From: Paenibacillus terrigena DSM 21567
GTDB taxonomy: Bacteria; Bacillota; Bacilli; Paenibacillales; Paenibacillaceae
DNA length: 64,000 nucleotides
NCBI RefSeq assembly: GCF_000374845.1
Contig: NZ_KB895412.1
Location: forward strand, 629,056 to 693,055
Direction: 5' to 3'
Shown here: positions 33,711 through 42,220 of the stretch, one piece after another
Position numbering within the stretch: position 1 is the stretch's first letter
How the letters are laid out: the number at the start of each line of letters is the position of its first letter
The notes under the pieces: model-generated
Told to the model about the DNA's origin: nothing
The model's input: only the letters and a program-made list of their open reading frames with translations
The model's database searches: none
Translations under genes and position numbers: made by a program

Positions 33711-35828
33711 ATGCGAGCTTATGTATATACCGTACGGGTTGGAGACAAGTGGGTGTGTCGATTGTCGCTGGATTGGCGTGTAGATTTGAGGTTTTGGTAC
33801 GGGAAGAAGGCTGGACAGGCAGGAGGAATTGAGGGGAGAAATGGAGGTGAAGATGCGAGGCTAGGCGAGAATAGAGCTTATGAAGGGCGGGGTGTGGAGG
33901 TATGGATGACTGTGTCGTCAATTCCTCTTGGCCTGGCAGTATATGTTACGGAGCAATGGGAGATGGGGCCATTGGAACCAAAGCGTCTAATTCGATTATT
34001 GCAAGAAGCGGATCCCCAGGTGATGGAGTGGGTTTCTCAGGGGGATTTGCAGATTAAGCAGGTTAAAAGGGAGGATGTCTGTCGGAGTGCGCAGAGGTTG
34101 CAGGAAGTGGCGTGTTTGGGAGTTAGCGATTGGGGTGTTGGGAGTAAGAGCTGGAACGGGAATGGAAATGGAAATGAAGGGATGATTATGGAGGGGGTTT
34201 GGAATGGAGACCTGTGGGATGATATCGACTGGGGTAGTCTGAAGCGGGTTGCGTTGCGATTGGCTGTAGGGATACAGGGGCGCTCGCTGTTGGCGCATGA
34301 ATTGCAGGACTATCTTACAACCCACGGGATGGAGGATGCTGCGCTGTATTGGCGTACGCTTGCGCAGCTCGCGTACGTACAGGGTCTAGTGGAGCTGCGG
34401 AGCGGACTAGTCGTCCGCGAAGCGCCGCGTCGCTTCCCGCTGCTGCGTCGCCAGCGGGAGCTCCGCTGCCTGCGCTGCGGTAGCCGCGCAGGCTCGCACC
34501 GCCGCACGGCATGCGCCACGTGCGGCAGCCCTGGCTGCGCCTACTGCGAGGCCTGCCTCGCAATGGGGCGCAGCCGGGCTTGCGTGCTGCTGCTGCATGG
34601 CACCGCAGCAGCGCGCCTTGCGGCGCACGGCGCCGCCGGCACGGTCGCGGCGGGCTGTGCCCGCGCCGCTGGCCGCGCGCACGCGCACGCCACCGAGCCC
34701 GGGGCGCGGTGGCGGCTTAGTGAAGCGCAGCACGACGCTTCGTGTGCTGCGCTTCACTTCCTGCAGCAGCCGTGCGCCGCTGCAGGGAACACGCCCGCCG
34801 CCCGTGGCGGGGCGGGCGTGCCGTCTTTCCTGCTGTGGGCCGTAACCGGCGCAGGAAAGACCGAAATGATTTTCCCGCTCATCGCTCATGCGCTTGAGCG
34901 GGATCAACGCGTGCTCATCGCGACGCCGCGGCGCGATGTTGTGCTAGAGCTCGCGCCAAGGCTCGCGCAAGCCTTCCCAGACAGCCGCCTAGCGACGCTC
35001 TACGGCGGTAGCTCGGATCGCTGGATGTCAGCGGAGATCACGCTCTCCACAACGCATCAATTGATGCGGTTCTATCACATGTTCGATCTAGTGATCATCG
35101 ATGAGCTCGATGCCTTTCCGTATCACAACAATGAGCAGCTGCAATATGCAGCGAAGAAGGCATGCAAACCGGATGGACGCTTCATACTTCTCTCTGCTAC
35201 TCCGCCAGATCGAATGCAACGGGACGTACGTCAAGGACGGCTGCCTCATGCCAAAGTTCCAGTACGATTCCATCGACATCCGCTACCTGTACCGAAACGC
35301 CTTACCTTAAAACCGCTTAGATTGTATTTGGAGCGGAGGGCATTACCTATCCCACTCATCAAAGCGTTAACCACCTCCATTACACGAGGGGCACAGGTCT
35401 TTATTTTTATTACAAGAATTAAGCAGGTCGATCCCTTAGTAGACTTGCTTCGTCGCCATTTCCCGAATCTGCCGATTGAAGGCACATCCTCTGAGGATAC
35501 GGAGCGCGCTGAGAAGGTAATACGATTCCGTCAAGGTGTCAGCCGAATGCTCGTGACGACTACGATCTTGGAACGTGGCGTAACCATTCCGAAGAGCGAT
35601 GTTTTTATTTTGGATGCAGATAGTGCACTCTTCGACGCTGCTTCTTTAGTCCAAATGGCAGGAAGAGCAGGTAGATCGTTGGAGGATCCAGCTGGAAATG
35701 TCATGTTCTGTGCATCGTCATGGAACAGGGCCCAGCAACATGCGGTTCGCCAAATTACGTCGATGAACCGAATCGCCCGGCGGCAAGGGTATCTGAACAC
35801 TACATCGCAGAGGAGAAAGGGAATATGA
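33711..35828 (+). CDS. comFA: competence helicase ComFA, long form
   Basis: DEAD/DEAH-type ATPase that helps pull single-stranded DNA across the membrane during transformation. 705 residues, against about 460 in Bacillus subtilis; the extra length is N-terminal. A four-Cys zinc knuckle (CLRCG...CATCG..GCAYCEAC) lies at about 252-285. Walker A VTGAGKTEM is at about 378-386, Walker B IIDELDAF at about 461-468, SATPP at about 496-500 and motif VI QMAGRAGRS at about 648-656. Bases 34380-34980 are extremely GC-rich (row 34441-34500 has only 14 A/T in 60), giving an Ala/Arg/His-rich linker between zinc knuckle and helicase. ATG after GGGGGGT. Its stop overlaps the comFC start (ATGA). Confidence 0.93.
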   Translation: MRAYVYTVRVGDKWVCRLSLDWRVDLRFWYGKKAGQAGGIEGRNGGEDARLGENRAYEGRGVEVWMTVSSIPLGLAVYVTEQWEMGPLEPKRLIRLLQEADPQVMEWVSQGDLQIKQVKREDVCRSAQRLQEVACLGVSDWGVGSKSWNGNGNGNEGMIMEGVWNGDLWDDIDWGSLKRVALRLAVGIQGRSLLAHELQDYLTTHGMEDAALYWRTLAQLAYVQGLVELRSGLVVREAPRRFPLLRRQRELRCLRCGSRAGSHRRTACATCGSPGCAYCEACLAMGRSRACVLLLHGTAAARLAAHGAAGTVAAGCARAAGRAHAHATEPGARWRLSEAQHDASCAALHFLQQPCAAAGNTPAARGGAGVPSFLLWAVTGAGKTEMIFPLIAHALERDQRVLIATPRRDVVLELAPRLAQAFPDSRLATLYGGSSDRWMSAEITLSTTHQLMRFYHMFDLVIIDELDAFPYHNNEQLQYAAKKACKPDGRFILLSATPPDRMQRDVRQGRLPHAKVPVRFHRHPLPVPKRLTLKPLRLYLERRALPIPLIKALTTSITRGAQVFIFITRIKQVDPLVDLLRRHFPNLPIEGTSSEDTERAEKVIRFRQGVSRMLVTTTILERGVTIPKSDVFILDADSALFDAASLVQMAGRAGRSLEDPAGNVMFCASSWNRAQQHAVRQITSMNRIARRQGYLNTTSQRRKGI

Positions 35829-36700
35829 AATTATTCAAAAATTTATTCCGGTCTCTTCCAACCTTGCTTGCTCCGAAAATCCAAAATTGTCTATCCTGTC
35901 ATCGCGCGATTCATCGTTCAAACAACCATAACGCAGTCCTAGGTATTCCTCATACAGACGCAATGGTACGAGCGCTGCGACGATCAACCAATCCGTTCCA
36001 CGACCTGTGTGACACATGCTTGCATTCCATGCCATGGATCCGCTCTATTCGATGCCCTGTCTGTGGCCGAGCAACCGGATGTCCGGATTGCAGTCGTCGT
36101 GGTAAGGATCATACCTATTTTCAACAAAATCGAAGTGCTGTTGCCTACAGTCCTCAAATGCGGGATTGGTTAGCTGCTTATAAATACCGGGGCGATGAGA
36201 GGTACCTCCCTTTGCTTGGTTCGATGCTGTTAACGGCTTACTATCAACTGTGTGGCGAACAAACGAGAGATAACATGCCAGTCAAGTATGACTGTATCAC
36301 TTATGTCCCAGTCAGCCCATCTCGCTTGCAAGAACGCGGCTTTAATCAGGCTGAGCAATTCGCTAGAACCCTTCACGCGTATACCGGAATCCCTGTCATT
36401 GCATTGCTTCAGAGGAATCGTCATACCGTCAAACAAAGTATGAAATCCCGCGGAGACCGGATTGAAGATATGAAGGATGTATTTTCGCTACATATCGACT
36501 CTAGACAGCAGCTCTTCTCAAAGCTCAATCTGAATCATATGACAGCCCAAACCCAATTGAGGCCAATTAGAATCTTGCTCATTGATGATGTATACACAAC
36601 AGGAAGCACGGTAAATGCCTGTGCCAAGTCCCTATCGGAGCTATCGAACGATTTGAATACAAGCATACTAATTTCAAGTCTTACATGGGCGCGATCTTAG
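35825..36700 (+). CDS. comFC: ComFC (ComF-family phosphoribosyltransferase-like competence protein)
   Basis: 291 residues. The N-terminal zinc-binding part has CLSCHRA and LCDTCLHS...CPVCGRATGCPDC (about 19-85). The phosphoribosyltransferase fold follows with PVSPSRLQERGFNQAE (about 161-176) and the PRPP loop ILLIDDVYTTGSTV (about 250-263). It works with ComFA in DNA uptake. ATG 35825 overlaps the comFA stop; an upstream in-frame start (35720) lies inside comFA. The comFB gene that separates comFA and comFC in Bacillus subtilis is absent. Confidence 0.93.
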   Translation: MKLFKNLFRSLPTLLAPKIQNCLSCHRAIHRSNNHNAVLGIPHTDAMVRALRRSTNPFHDLCDTCLHSMPWIRSIRCPVCGRATGCPDCSRRGKDHTYFQQNRSAVAYSPQMRDWLAAYKYRGDERYLPLLGSMLLTAYYQLCGEQTRDNMPVKYDCITYVPVSPSRLQERGFNQAEQFARTLHAYTGIPVIALLQRNRHTVKQSMKSRGDRIEDMKDVFSLHIDSRQQLFSKLNLNHMTAQTQLRPIRILLIDDVYTTGSTVNACAKSLSELSNDLNTSILISSLTWARS

Positions 36701-36765
36701 GAATCTATAAAGGTTTGACGGGAGAATGACGATAATATTAGTAATAGAAAAACTGCCCAATACTT

Positions 36766-36774
36766 TGATAAAAT
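36766..36774 (+). promoter_or_regulatory. possible extended -10 promoter of yvyF
   Basis: TGATAAAAT at 36766-36774 fits an extended -10; the matching -35 is poor. It would give a short leader to yvyF. Confidence 0.35.
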
Positions 36775-36817
36775 AGACATATTATAGGTAGTATTGCAAT
36801 GAAGGGAAGGTTCACCC

Positions 36818-37240
36818 ATGAATGTAGAAAATTGCCCGCGCTGCGGTAGAATTTTTGCCAAAGGGATTCGTGATATTTGCCCGAACTGTTATCGGGATAT
36901 TGAAGAAGAATACGAGATTTGCGTGAAGTATTTGCGCGAGCATAAAGAAGCGACCATGCAGGTACTCTCGGAAGAGACAGGAGTGTCGATTAGGCAGATT
37001 ACGAAGTTCCTTCGCGAGGGTCGGATCTCTATGAAAAATTCGCCGAATATGTCCTATCCCTGTGAGTCATGTAATACGCCAATTCGTGAAGGGCATCTAT
37101 GTGATGCATGCCGGAGCCGACTTACACGTGATATCACCCATCTATCCGAAGATGAGCGTAGAAGGGAACTTCAGCAACAGCAGCAAAATAAGGACGCGCA
37201 TGCATATCGCGTAGTCGATCGTTTTAGAGATCGCGAATAG
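36818..37240 (+). CDS. yvyF: YvyF-type flagellar operon protein
   Basis: 140 residues. An N-terminal zinc knuckle CPRCGRIF...CPNCYRD (residues 6-26), a helix-turn-helix-like middle (SEETGVSIRQITKFLREGRI, about 51-70) and a second knuckle CESCNTPI...CDACRSRL (about 86-106), then a charged tail. The same gene sits between comFC and flgM in Bacillus subtilis. It may regulate flagellar genes, but its role is not settled. A terminator follows before flgM. Confidence 0.9.
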   Translation: MNVENCPRCGRIFAKGIRDICPNCYRDIEEEYEICVKYLREHKEATMQVLSEETGVSIRQITKFLREGRISMKNSPNMSYPCESCNTPIREGHLCDACRSRLTRDITHLSEDERRRELQQQQQNKDAHAYRVVDRFRDRE

Positions 37241-37264
37241 ACGTAGGAATGGATATCAACGAAG

Positions 37265-37297
37265 AGCCGCGGAAGGGGAGTTGCCGCTGCTTTTTTT
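37265..37297 (+). terminator. rho-independent terminator between yvyF and flgM
   Basis: AGCCGCGG (37265-37272) pairs with CCGCTGCT (37284-37291) with one mismatch, followed by a run of T. Confidence 0.75.
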
Positions 37298-37387
37298 ACT
37301 TAAATGGTAAGCTTTCTGGAACATGGAACGATAGTCATACTGAAGCATTTTACAATGATGTCTTTCATGTTATTGGCGATTTTTCTA

Positions 37388-37415
37388 TAAAATAATGTAA
37401 ACCAATGACCGATAA
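37388..37415 (+). promoter_or_regulatory. putative sigma-D promoter of flgM
   Basis: TAAA (37388-37391), a 16-base spacer and ACCGATAA (37408-37415; 6 of 8 to GCCGATAT). It lies 46 bases before flgM. FlgM inhibits sigma-D, so this would be the expected feedback. Confidence 0.6.
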
Positions 37416-37461
37416 ATAGTATAACAAGAGAACGGTTGGACGATGAAGGAGGGAAGCAATC

Positions 37462-37731
37462 ATGAAAATTAATGAATCCCAAAGAATTAGTGCGATGAAT
37501 CAATATCAGCGCAATACGGAAGCGCGAGGCCACGTGAATAAGAAAGCACGCCAATTGGATGAGGTATCGATATCCCCTGAAGCAAAGGAAATGCTCGATG
37601 CGCAGTCCCGTGTATCAGATCCTGAGCATGCCAAGCGCATAGAACAGTTGAAGCAATCCGTTGCGACAGGTACTTACCATGTCGATGCGAATAAGATTGC
37701 GGAGAAGCTGTTGCCTTATTTCCGCAAATAG
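37462..37731 (+). CDS. flgM: anti-sigma-D factor FlgM
   Basis: Binds and holds sigma-D (sigma-28) until the hook is complete. 89 residues. MKINESQRI at the start and the C-terminal sigma-binding helices (VSISPEAKEMLDAQ, HAKRIEQLKQSVATGTYHVD, KIAEKLLPYF) are the family pattern. ATG after GAAGGAGGG. First gene of the unit flgM-flgN-flgK-flgL-yviE. Confidence 0.96.
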   Translation: MKINESQRISAMNQYQRNTEARGHVNKKARQLDEVSISPEAKEMLDAQSRVSDPEHAKRIEQLKQSVATGTYHVDANKIAEKLLPYFRK

Positions 37732-37770
37732 TGAAGTAACAAGAATGAAGAAGGAATGTGGTGAACGAAC

Positions 37771-38271
37771 TTGGCGATTCAGACATTGATCGATATCTTA
37801 GAAGAGATGAATGCGCAGCATACACTGATGCTGGAGCTTGGAGAACGGAAGAAACAAGCGATTATCCAGGATGATGTGGAAGAACTGACGCGAATCGTCA
37901 ATAAAGAAACGAAGTTCATTAAACAGATTGTTGAACTGGATGCAGCTCGCCAGCAGGCAGTATATGAATTTCTACAGGAAAAAGGGATTAAATCGAATCT
38001 CAATCTGAATGTAACGGAGCTGCTTCGGATGGTGTTCCACCCGGAAGAGAAGCGTAGACTGATGGATGCGCAGCAGAAGCTGACGAATACATTGAATGCG
38101 CTCAAACAGCTCAATACATTGAACCAACAATTGATAGAACAATCATTGACGATCGTGAACTATACGCTCGATTTGGTAACAGGAGGCCCGGAAGACGAAG
38201 TTGTCTATCAACATCCGGGTCATCCGGGTTACTCTCCGAAGCGTAAAGGCATTTTCGACTCAAGGATTTAA
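37771..38271 (+). CDS. flgN: FlgN-type export chaperone for FlgK/FlgL
   Basis: 166 residues, helical. Leu/Gln-rich coiled coil at about 1-45 and 85-135 (LNALKQLNTLNQQLIEQSL), typical of FlgN/YvyG chaperones for hook-filament junction proteins. TTG 37771 start after TGGTGA. Placed between flgM and its clients flgK and flgL. Confidence 0.9.
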   Translation: MAIQTLIDILEEMNAQHTLMLELGERKKQAIIQDDVEELTRIVNKETKFIKQIVELDAARQQAVYEFLQEKGIKSNLNLNVTELLRMVFHPEEKRRLMDAQQKLTNTLNALKQLNTLNQQLIEQSLTIVNYTLDLVTGGPEDEVVYQHPGHPGYSPKRKGIFDSRI

Positions 38272-38301
38272 CCATATAGGAAGATACGAAGGAGGGAATT
38301 T

Positions 38302-39855
38302 ATGGCTTCAACATTTCATGGGATCGAGACGAGTAGACGTGCTTTGTCCACACAGATGGCATTTATGCAGACGATGGGTCATAACGTAGCGAATGCGAAC
38401 ACGGAAGGGTATTCTAGACAACGGGTGAATGCTTCTGCTTCGCGTCCGATTGAGGCACTTGGATTTACGAAGAGTAATGCAGCTGGCCAATTGGGTACTG
38501 GGGTTCAATATGACAGCATTACGCGCGTCCGCGACAAATTTCTAGATGATCAGTTCCGCAATGAGAGCAAAGACTTCGGCAATTGGAACGTGCAGTCCGA
38601 TACACTGGGCAAGCTTGAAGCCATTATTAACGAGCCGTCCGATACCGGTATTCGTACCGTATTGGATAACTTCTGGAAATCTTGGTCGGATCTGAGTCAG
38701 AACCCTGAGAATGTGACGGGACGCAAAGTTGTTCGTGAGAACGCTATGGCGTTAGCGGACGCTTTTAATTATACGAGTAAGAAGTTAAGCGATTTGAGTG
38801 CCGATCTATCGAATAACATTGAAGTGAAATCGAATCAGATCAATTCGATCACATCAACGATCGGGAAATTGAATGATGAGATTCATCGTCTTGAAGGACT
38901 GGGCGATCATGCGAATGACCTCCGAGATCAACGTGATTTGTTGACGGATCAGTTGTCACAAATTGTGAATATTCAGGTAACGGAAATGCCAGATGGCTAT
39001 ACCATTAACATGGGTGGCATTAATCTTGTTACATTTGATACAGCAACACCGACGACAGCTGCTTCCCTGGCGGATGCGGTTGGCTCTGGCGATTTGAATA
39101 GTGGGGAGGTCTTCGGGACCATTACGGCACGTGACCGTTATGTGGCCGACTATCAGAACCAGTTAAATACGCTCGCGAATACCATTGCGAACGGAGATGT
39201 GCAGATCACGATTCCTAAAGGATCTGTTCTCCCACAAGGTACGGTATTGAATGGGACAACCTATACCGGACCATTAGCTTCGGATATTACCGTAACGGTG
39301 CAAGGTCTGAATGGACTTCAGAAGCTTGGTTATACCTTGAACAGCCCGTTACAGCAGGGAGTCGACTTCTTTACTTCTAAGGATGGTTCACCGATTACGG
39401 CCGCGAACTTTCAGTTGAACAAGATCATCGCTGATGATCCTGGACGGATAGCGACATCCATGCGTTCTGAGACTACAGCATCAGGTGAAGTTGTTGTCAA
39501 AGGGAACAACGTTCTCGCTTTATTAACTTCGCAGTTGAAAGATTCTTCTTTTACCTTCGGTGCTGTAGGTTCAGGTACTGTCGTCTCGAATGGTACGGTT
39601 GATGACTTCTTCCGTTCCATCGTGGGTCAACTGGGTGTTCAGGCAAGTGAAGCGAACCGCAACACAACGAACCAGAAAGCATTGGTAGATCAGATCGCTT
39701 CTCACAAAATGTCGGTGAGCGGCGTATCCATAGATGAAGAGATGTCCAATATGATCATGTACCAACATGCCTATTCTGCAGCAGCTAGAGCGATGACGAC
39801 TTTTGACCAAGTATTGGACAAAGTAATTAACAACATGGGAATCGTTGGTCGGTAA
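38302..39855 (+). CDS. flgK: hook-filament junction protein FlgK (HAP1)
   Basis: 517 residues, normal for FlgK. N-terminal STFHGIETSRRALSTQ and MGHNVANANTEGYSRQRV (about 2-40); C-terminal SIDEEMSNMIMYQHAYSAAAR and VLDKVINNMGIVGR. The two ends form the axial coiled coil, and the variable middle is exposed. ATG after GAAGGAGGGA. Confidence 0.97.
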   Translation: MASTFHGIETSRRALSTQMAFMQTMGHNVANANTEGYSRQRVNASASRPIEALGFTKSNAAGQLGTGVQYDSITRVRDKFLDDQFRNESKDFGNWNVQSDTLGKLEAIINEPSDTGIRTVLDNFWKSWSDLSQNPENVTGRKVVRENAMALADAFNYTSKKLSDLSADLSNNIEVKSNQINSITSTIGKLNDEIHRLEGLGDHANDLRDQRDLLTDQLSQIVNIQVTEMPDGYTINMGGINLVTFDTATPTTAASLADAVGSGDLNSGEVFGTITARDRYVADYQNQLNTLANTIANGDVQITIPKGSVLPQGTVLNGTTYTGPLASDITVTVQGLNGLQKLGYTLNSPLQQGVDFFTSKDGSPITAANFQLNKIIADDPGRIATSMRSETTASGEVVVKGNNVLALLTSQLKDSSFTFGAVGSGTVVSNGTVDDFFRSIVGQLGVQASEANRNTTNQKALVDQIASHKMSVSGVSIDEEMSNMIMYQHAYSAAARAMTTFDQVLDKVINNMGIVGR

Positions 39856-39896
39856 TCACTGAGCACGGGCCATGAATCACGATAGGGGGAGAAAGA

Positions 39897-40784
39897 ATGT
39901 CTATACGTGTAACACAAGGTATGATGACGAATCAGTTATTGCGTAACATTACGAGTAACTATAACAATATGAACAAGTATCAAGAACATATGTCAACAGG
40001 CCGCAAAATCAATAAGCCGTCTGACGATGCAGTTGGCATTACCTATGCTTTACGATACCGTAGTGAGCTTGCAATGAACGAGCAGTATCAGAAGAATATG
40101 GATGCTGCGAAATCTTATGTGGAGCATACGGATACCGTCATGGGGCAGATTAATGATCTTATGCAGCGTGCCAGTGAATTGACGGTCCGCGGCGTAAGTG
40201 GCTCGAACCCGCAATCCGCGCTGGACGCCATTAGTGCGGAACTCGGTGGGCTTTATGATACATTACTTACCCTTGGAAATGATCAGATGAACGGCAAATA
40301 TATTTTTAATGGACAAATGACGGATGTTGAACCTTATCAGGCAGGCGGTGAATCTACAGATACTCAGAAGATTAACTTCCAGTCCGCAGCGGGAGTTTTG
40401 ATTCCGATCAATGTATCAGGAAATGAAGTGTTTGGTGAGGGTACAGACCCTGACAACATGTTCACAGTGATTAAATCTATTCAGACCGCATTTAAGAACG
40501 GAGATCAGACCACAGCGCGTGGGCTTATGAGCCAACTGCAGGGGAGATTTGATAAGTTCCTAGATGTTCGCTCTGAAGTAGGGGCACGTTCGAACCGTAT
40601 TGATCTCATGGATAACCGCCTCAAAGATTTAAATACGAACCTGACAGAGCTGCAATCCAAGACGGAAGATGCAGATATGGCCGAGACGATCATTAAATTA
40701 CAAACCCAAGAGAGTGTTTATCAAGCTTCTTTGTCTAGCGGCGCGAAAATTATCCAACCGAGCTTGCTCGACTATCTGAGATAA
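39897..40784 (+). CDS. flgL: hook-filament junction protein FlgL (HAP3)
   Basis: 295 residues. Flagellin-like N-terminus (RVTQGMMTNQLLRNIT, HMSTGRKINKPSDDAVGITYA) and C-terminus (ETIIKLQTQESVYQASLSSGAKIIQPSLLDYL). Links FlgK to the filament. ATG after AGGGGGAG, 42 bases after flgK. Confidence 0.97.
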   Translation: MSIRVTQGMMTNQLLRNITSNYNNMNKYQEHMSTGRKINKPSDDAVGITYALRYRSELAMNEQYQKNMDAAKSYVEHTDTVMGQINDLMQRASELTVRGVSGSNPQSALDAISAELGGLYDTLLTLGNDQMNGKYIFNGQMTDVEPYQAGGESTDTQKINFQSAAGVLIPINVSGNEVFGEGTDPDNMFTVIKSIQTAFKNGDQTTARGLMSQLQGRFDKFLDVRSEVGARSNRIDLMDNRLKDLNTNLTELQSKTEDADMAETIIKLQTQESVYQASLSSGAKIIQPSLLDYLR

Positions 40785-40804
40785 GTTAGATAAGGGGGAG
40801 CATT

Positions 40805-41380
40805 ATGGAGCTTCAACGCTTATCGATTCGCCAGACTTACGGCAGATTAGGGATGGACACGGAGAATGCTCAGCAGACGATTGAGTCCCCTCGCGGTGAA
40901 TTATCGATCGAGACGAAGCAGCCTGTGATTCAGGCGAACTATGAACCAGGTACCTTGACCATTGATTCATCTGCGGCGTGGGATGCCCTGGGTAAGGGAT
41001 CGCACATGCAGTGGTTGAATCGGATTTATAGCCAGATGGATCAAATCGCTCTGCAAGCGATCGCAAAGCAGGTTGAGGACGGTCATCGTATGGGCATGAT
41101 TACGAATAAGAAGAACGCTTTTGCGGATATCGGTAAGAGTGCATCGCAAGAGAAGTTAGGGCCGATTCAGTATGTAGGAGAAGCATCGTTCTTAAATGTG
41201 AAAATGAACTATGAGCCGCATCCCTATCAGCCGGATGTGCAGCCTGCAGGATTTAACATGAGCTACACGCCGCAGAAGGTGCAAGCGCAGTACCAAGCAG
41301 GGAAAGTGAATATCCATGTCGAACAACCTTATACCATCAATATCCGCGTATCGGATTATTCATGGGACTGGGAATCATGA
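40805..41380 (+). CDS. yviE: YviE-type (DUF6470) flagellar operon protein
   Basis: 191 residues. MELQRLSIRQTYGRLGMDT opening, repeated Pro-rich segments (TKQPVIQANYEPG, KMNYEPHPYQPDVQPAG) and a C-terminal beta segment ending YSWDWES. It occupies the position of Bacillus yviE, between flgL and fliW. The role is unknown. A hairpin follows at 41390. Confidence 0.85.
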   Translation: MELQRLSIRQTYGRLGMDTENAQQTIESPRGELSIETKQPVIQANYEPGTLTIDSSAAWDALGKGSHMQWLNRIYSQMDQIALQAIAKQVEDGHRMGMITNKKNAFADIGKSASQEKLGPIQYVGEASFLNVKMNYEPHPYQPDVQPAGFNMSYTPQKVQAQYQAGKVNIHVEQPYTINIRVSDYSWDWES

Positions 41381-41389
41381 TACCTACGA

Positions 41390-41410
41390 GACTATAGCAC
41401 TGCTATAGTC
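41390..41410 (+). terminator. hairpin between yviE and fliW
   Basis: Perfect GACTATAGC (41390-41398) / GCTATAGTC (41402-41410) stem with a 3-base loop, followed by TTGTGTTTATTTT. A partial terminator or processing site that may lower fliW-csrA expression relative to flgM-yviE. Confidence 0.65.
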
Positions 41411-41438
41411 TTGTGTTTATTTTCAAGGAGGAGACAAC

Positions 41439-41864
41439 ATGCTGCAAGAATTAGACGGGAAGATCATACAACTGGATGGGACGCTGCTTGGATTCGAATC
41501 ATTGAATCAATTTACCATCCGTACTATCGAGGGAAATCCGCTGTTTGCCCTGCTTCAATCGGAAGAGGAGGAAGGGGTTGGACTTGTTGTCGCTTCGCCA
41601 TTTAACTTCTTTAAGGAGTTCACGTTTGAGATCCCTGAACAAGAAAAGGAACAATTACAACTAGAACAGCATGAGGATGCGCTTGTCCTTGGTATTTTGA
41701 CCCTTCGTAATCCATTTAAAAGCTCTACGATGAACCTCATGGCACCGATTGTCGTGAATATCGCGAATATGAGAGGTATGCAGCTTGTCCTGCCTCCAAA
41801 GTACGACTACAGTGCAAGAACTCCTATCTCTGAAAAGATCGCGGCAGAAGGCGGTGGCCAATAG
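41439..41864 (+). CDS. fliW: flagellar assembly factor FliW
   Basis: 141 residues. FliW binds free flagellin or, when flagellin is exported, binds CsrA and blocks it. Family features: EGNPLFALLQSEEEEGVGLVVASPF region (about 36-58), LVLGILTLRN and a TMNLMAPIVVN strand near 95. ATG after AAGGAGGAGA. Its stop abuts the csrA start. Confidence 0.95.
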   Translation: MLQELDGKIIQLDGTLLGFESLNQFTIRTIEGNPLFALLQSEEEEGVGLVVASPFNFFKEFTFEIPEQEKEQLQLEQHEDALVLGILTLRNPFKSSTMNLMAPIVVNIANMRGMQLVLPPKYDYSARTPISEKIAAEGGGQ

Positions 41865-42092
41865 ATGCTCATTTTAACTCGGAAGAAAGGCCAGTCGATC
41901 ATTATCAATGATGATATCGAGATCATTATCTCTTCTGTCGATGGCGATCAAGTTAAAGTCGGAATAAATGCCCCGAAGCATATGAAGATTTACCGCAAGG
42001 AAGTCGTTGAAGCCATCGAACAGAGCAATAAGGAAGCCATCTCTTCCACTATGACTATGGACCTATTGAGAAATTTGATAAAAAACGAATAA
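41865..42092 (+). CDS. csrA: RNA-binding regulator CsrA
   Basis: 75 residues. MLILTRKKGQSIIINDDIEI start and DQVKVGINAPKHMKIYRKEV core, complete. It represses hag translation by binding GGA motifs in the leader; two such motifs are seen at 42177-42190 and 42205-42212. ATG directly after the fliW stop, so translation is likely coupled. Confidence 0.97.
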   Translation: MLILTRKKGQSIIINDDIEIIISSVDGDQVKVGINAPKHMKIYRKEVVEAIEQSNKEAISSTMTMDLLRNLIKNE

Positions 42093-42118
42093 TTTTTTGG
42101 ATTTTCGACGAAATCCTC

Positions 42119-42146
42119 TAAACAAACCTAAATCACCATCCGATAT
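42119..42146 (+). promoter_or_regulatory. putative sigma-D promoter of hag
   Basis: TAAA (42119-42122), a 16-base spacer and TCCGATAT (42139-42146; 7 of 8). It predicts a leader of about 70 bases. Confidence 0.8.
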
Positions 42147-42176
42147 ATGTATCATGAGGCTTAAAGCACTCACAAT

Positions 42177-42212
42177 CCACATGGAAGTGGAATATCACAA
42201 TTTCAGGGAGGA
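42177..42212 (+). promoter_or_regulatory. CsrA-binding sites in the hag leader
   Basis: Site 1: CCAC-ATGGAA-GTGG (42177-42190), a 4-base-pair hairpin showing GGA in the loop, matching the CsrA consensus ACANGGANGT. Site 2: AGGGAGGA (42205-42212) is the ribosome site itself. The spacing and arrangement match the known two-site CsrA control of hag in Bacillus subtilis. Confidence 0.75.
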
Positions 42213-42220
42213 AATATCCA

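Noticed and set aside
34310-34907. Several overlapping frames on both strands in the GC-rich comFA block
   Set aside because: High GC removes stop codons by chance; only the comFA frame carries zinc-knuckle and helicase motifs continuous with both sides.
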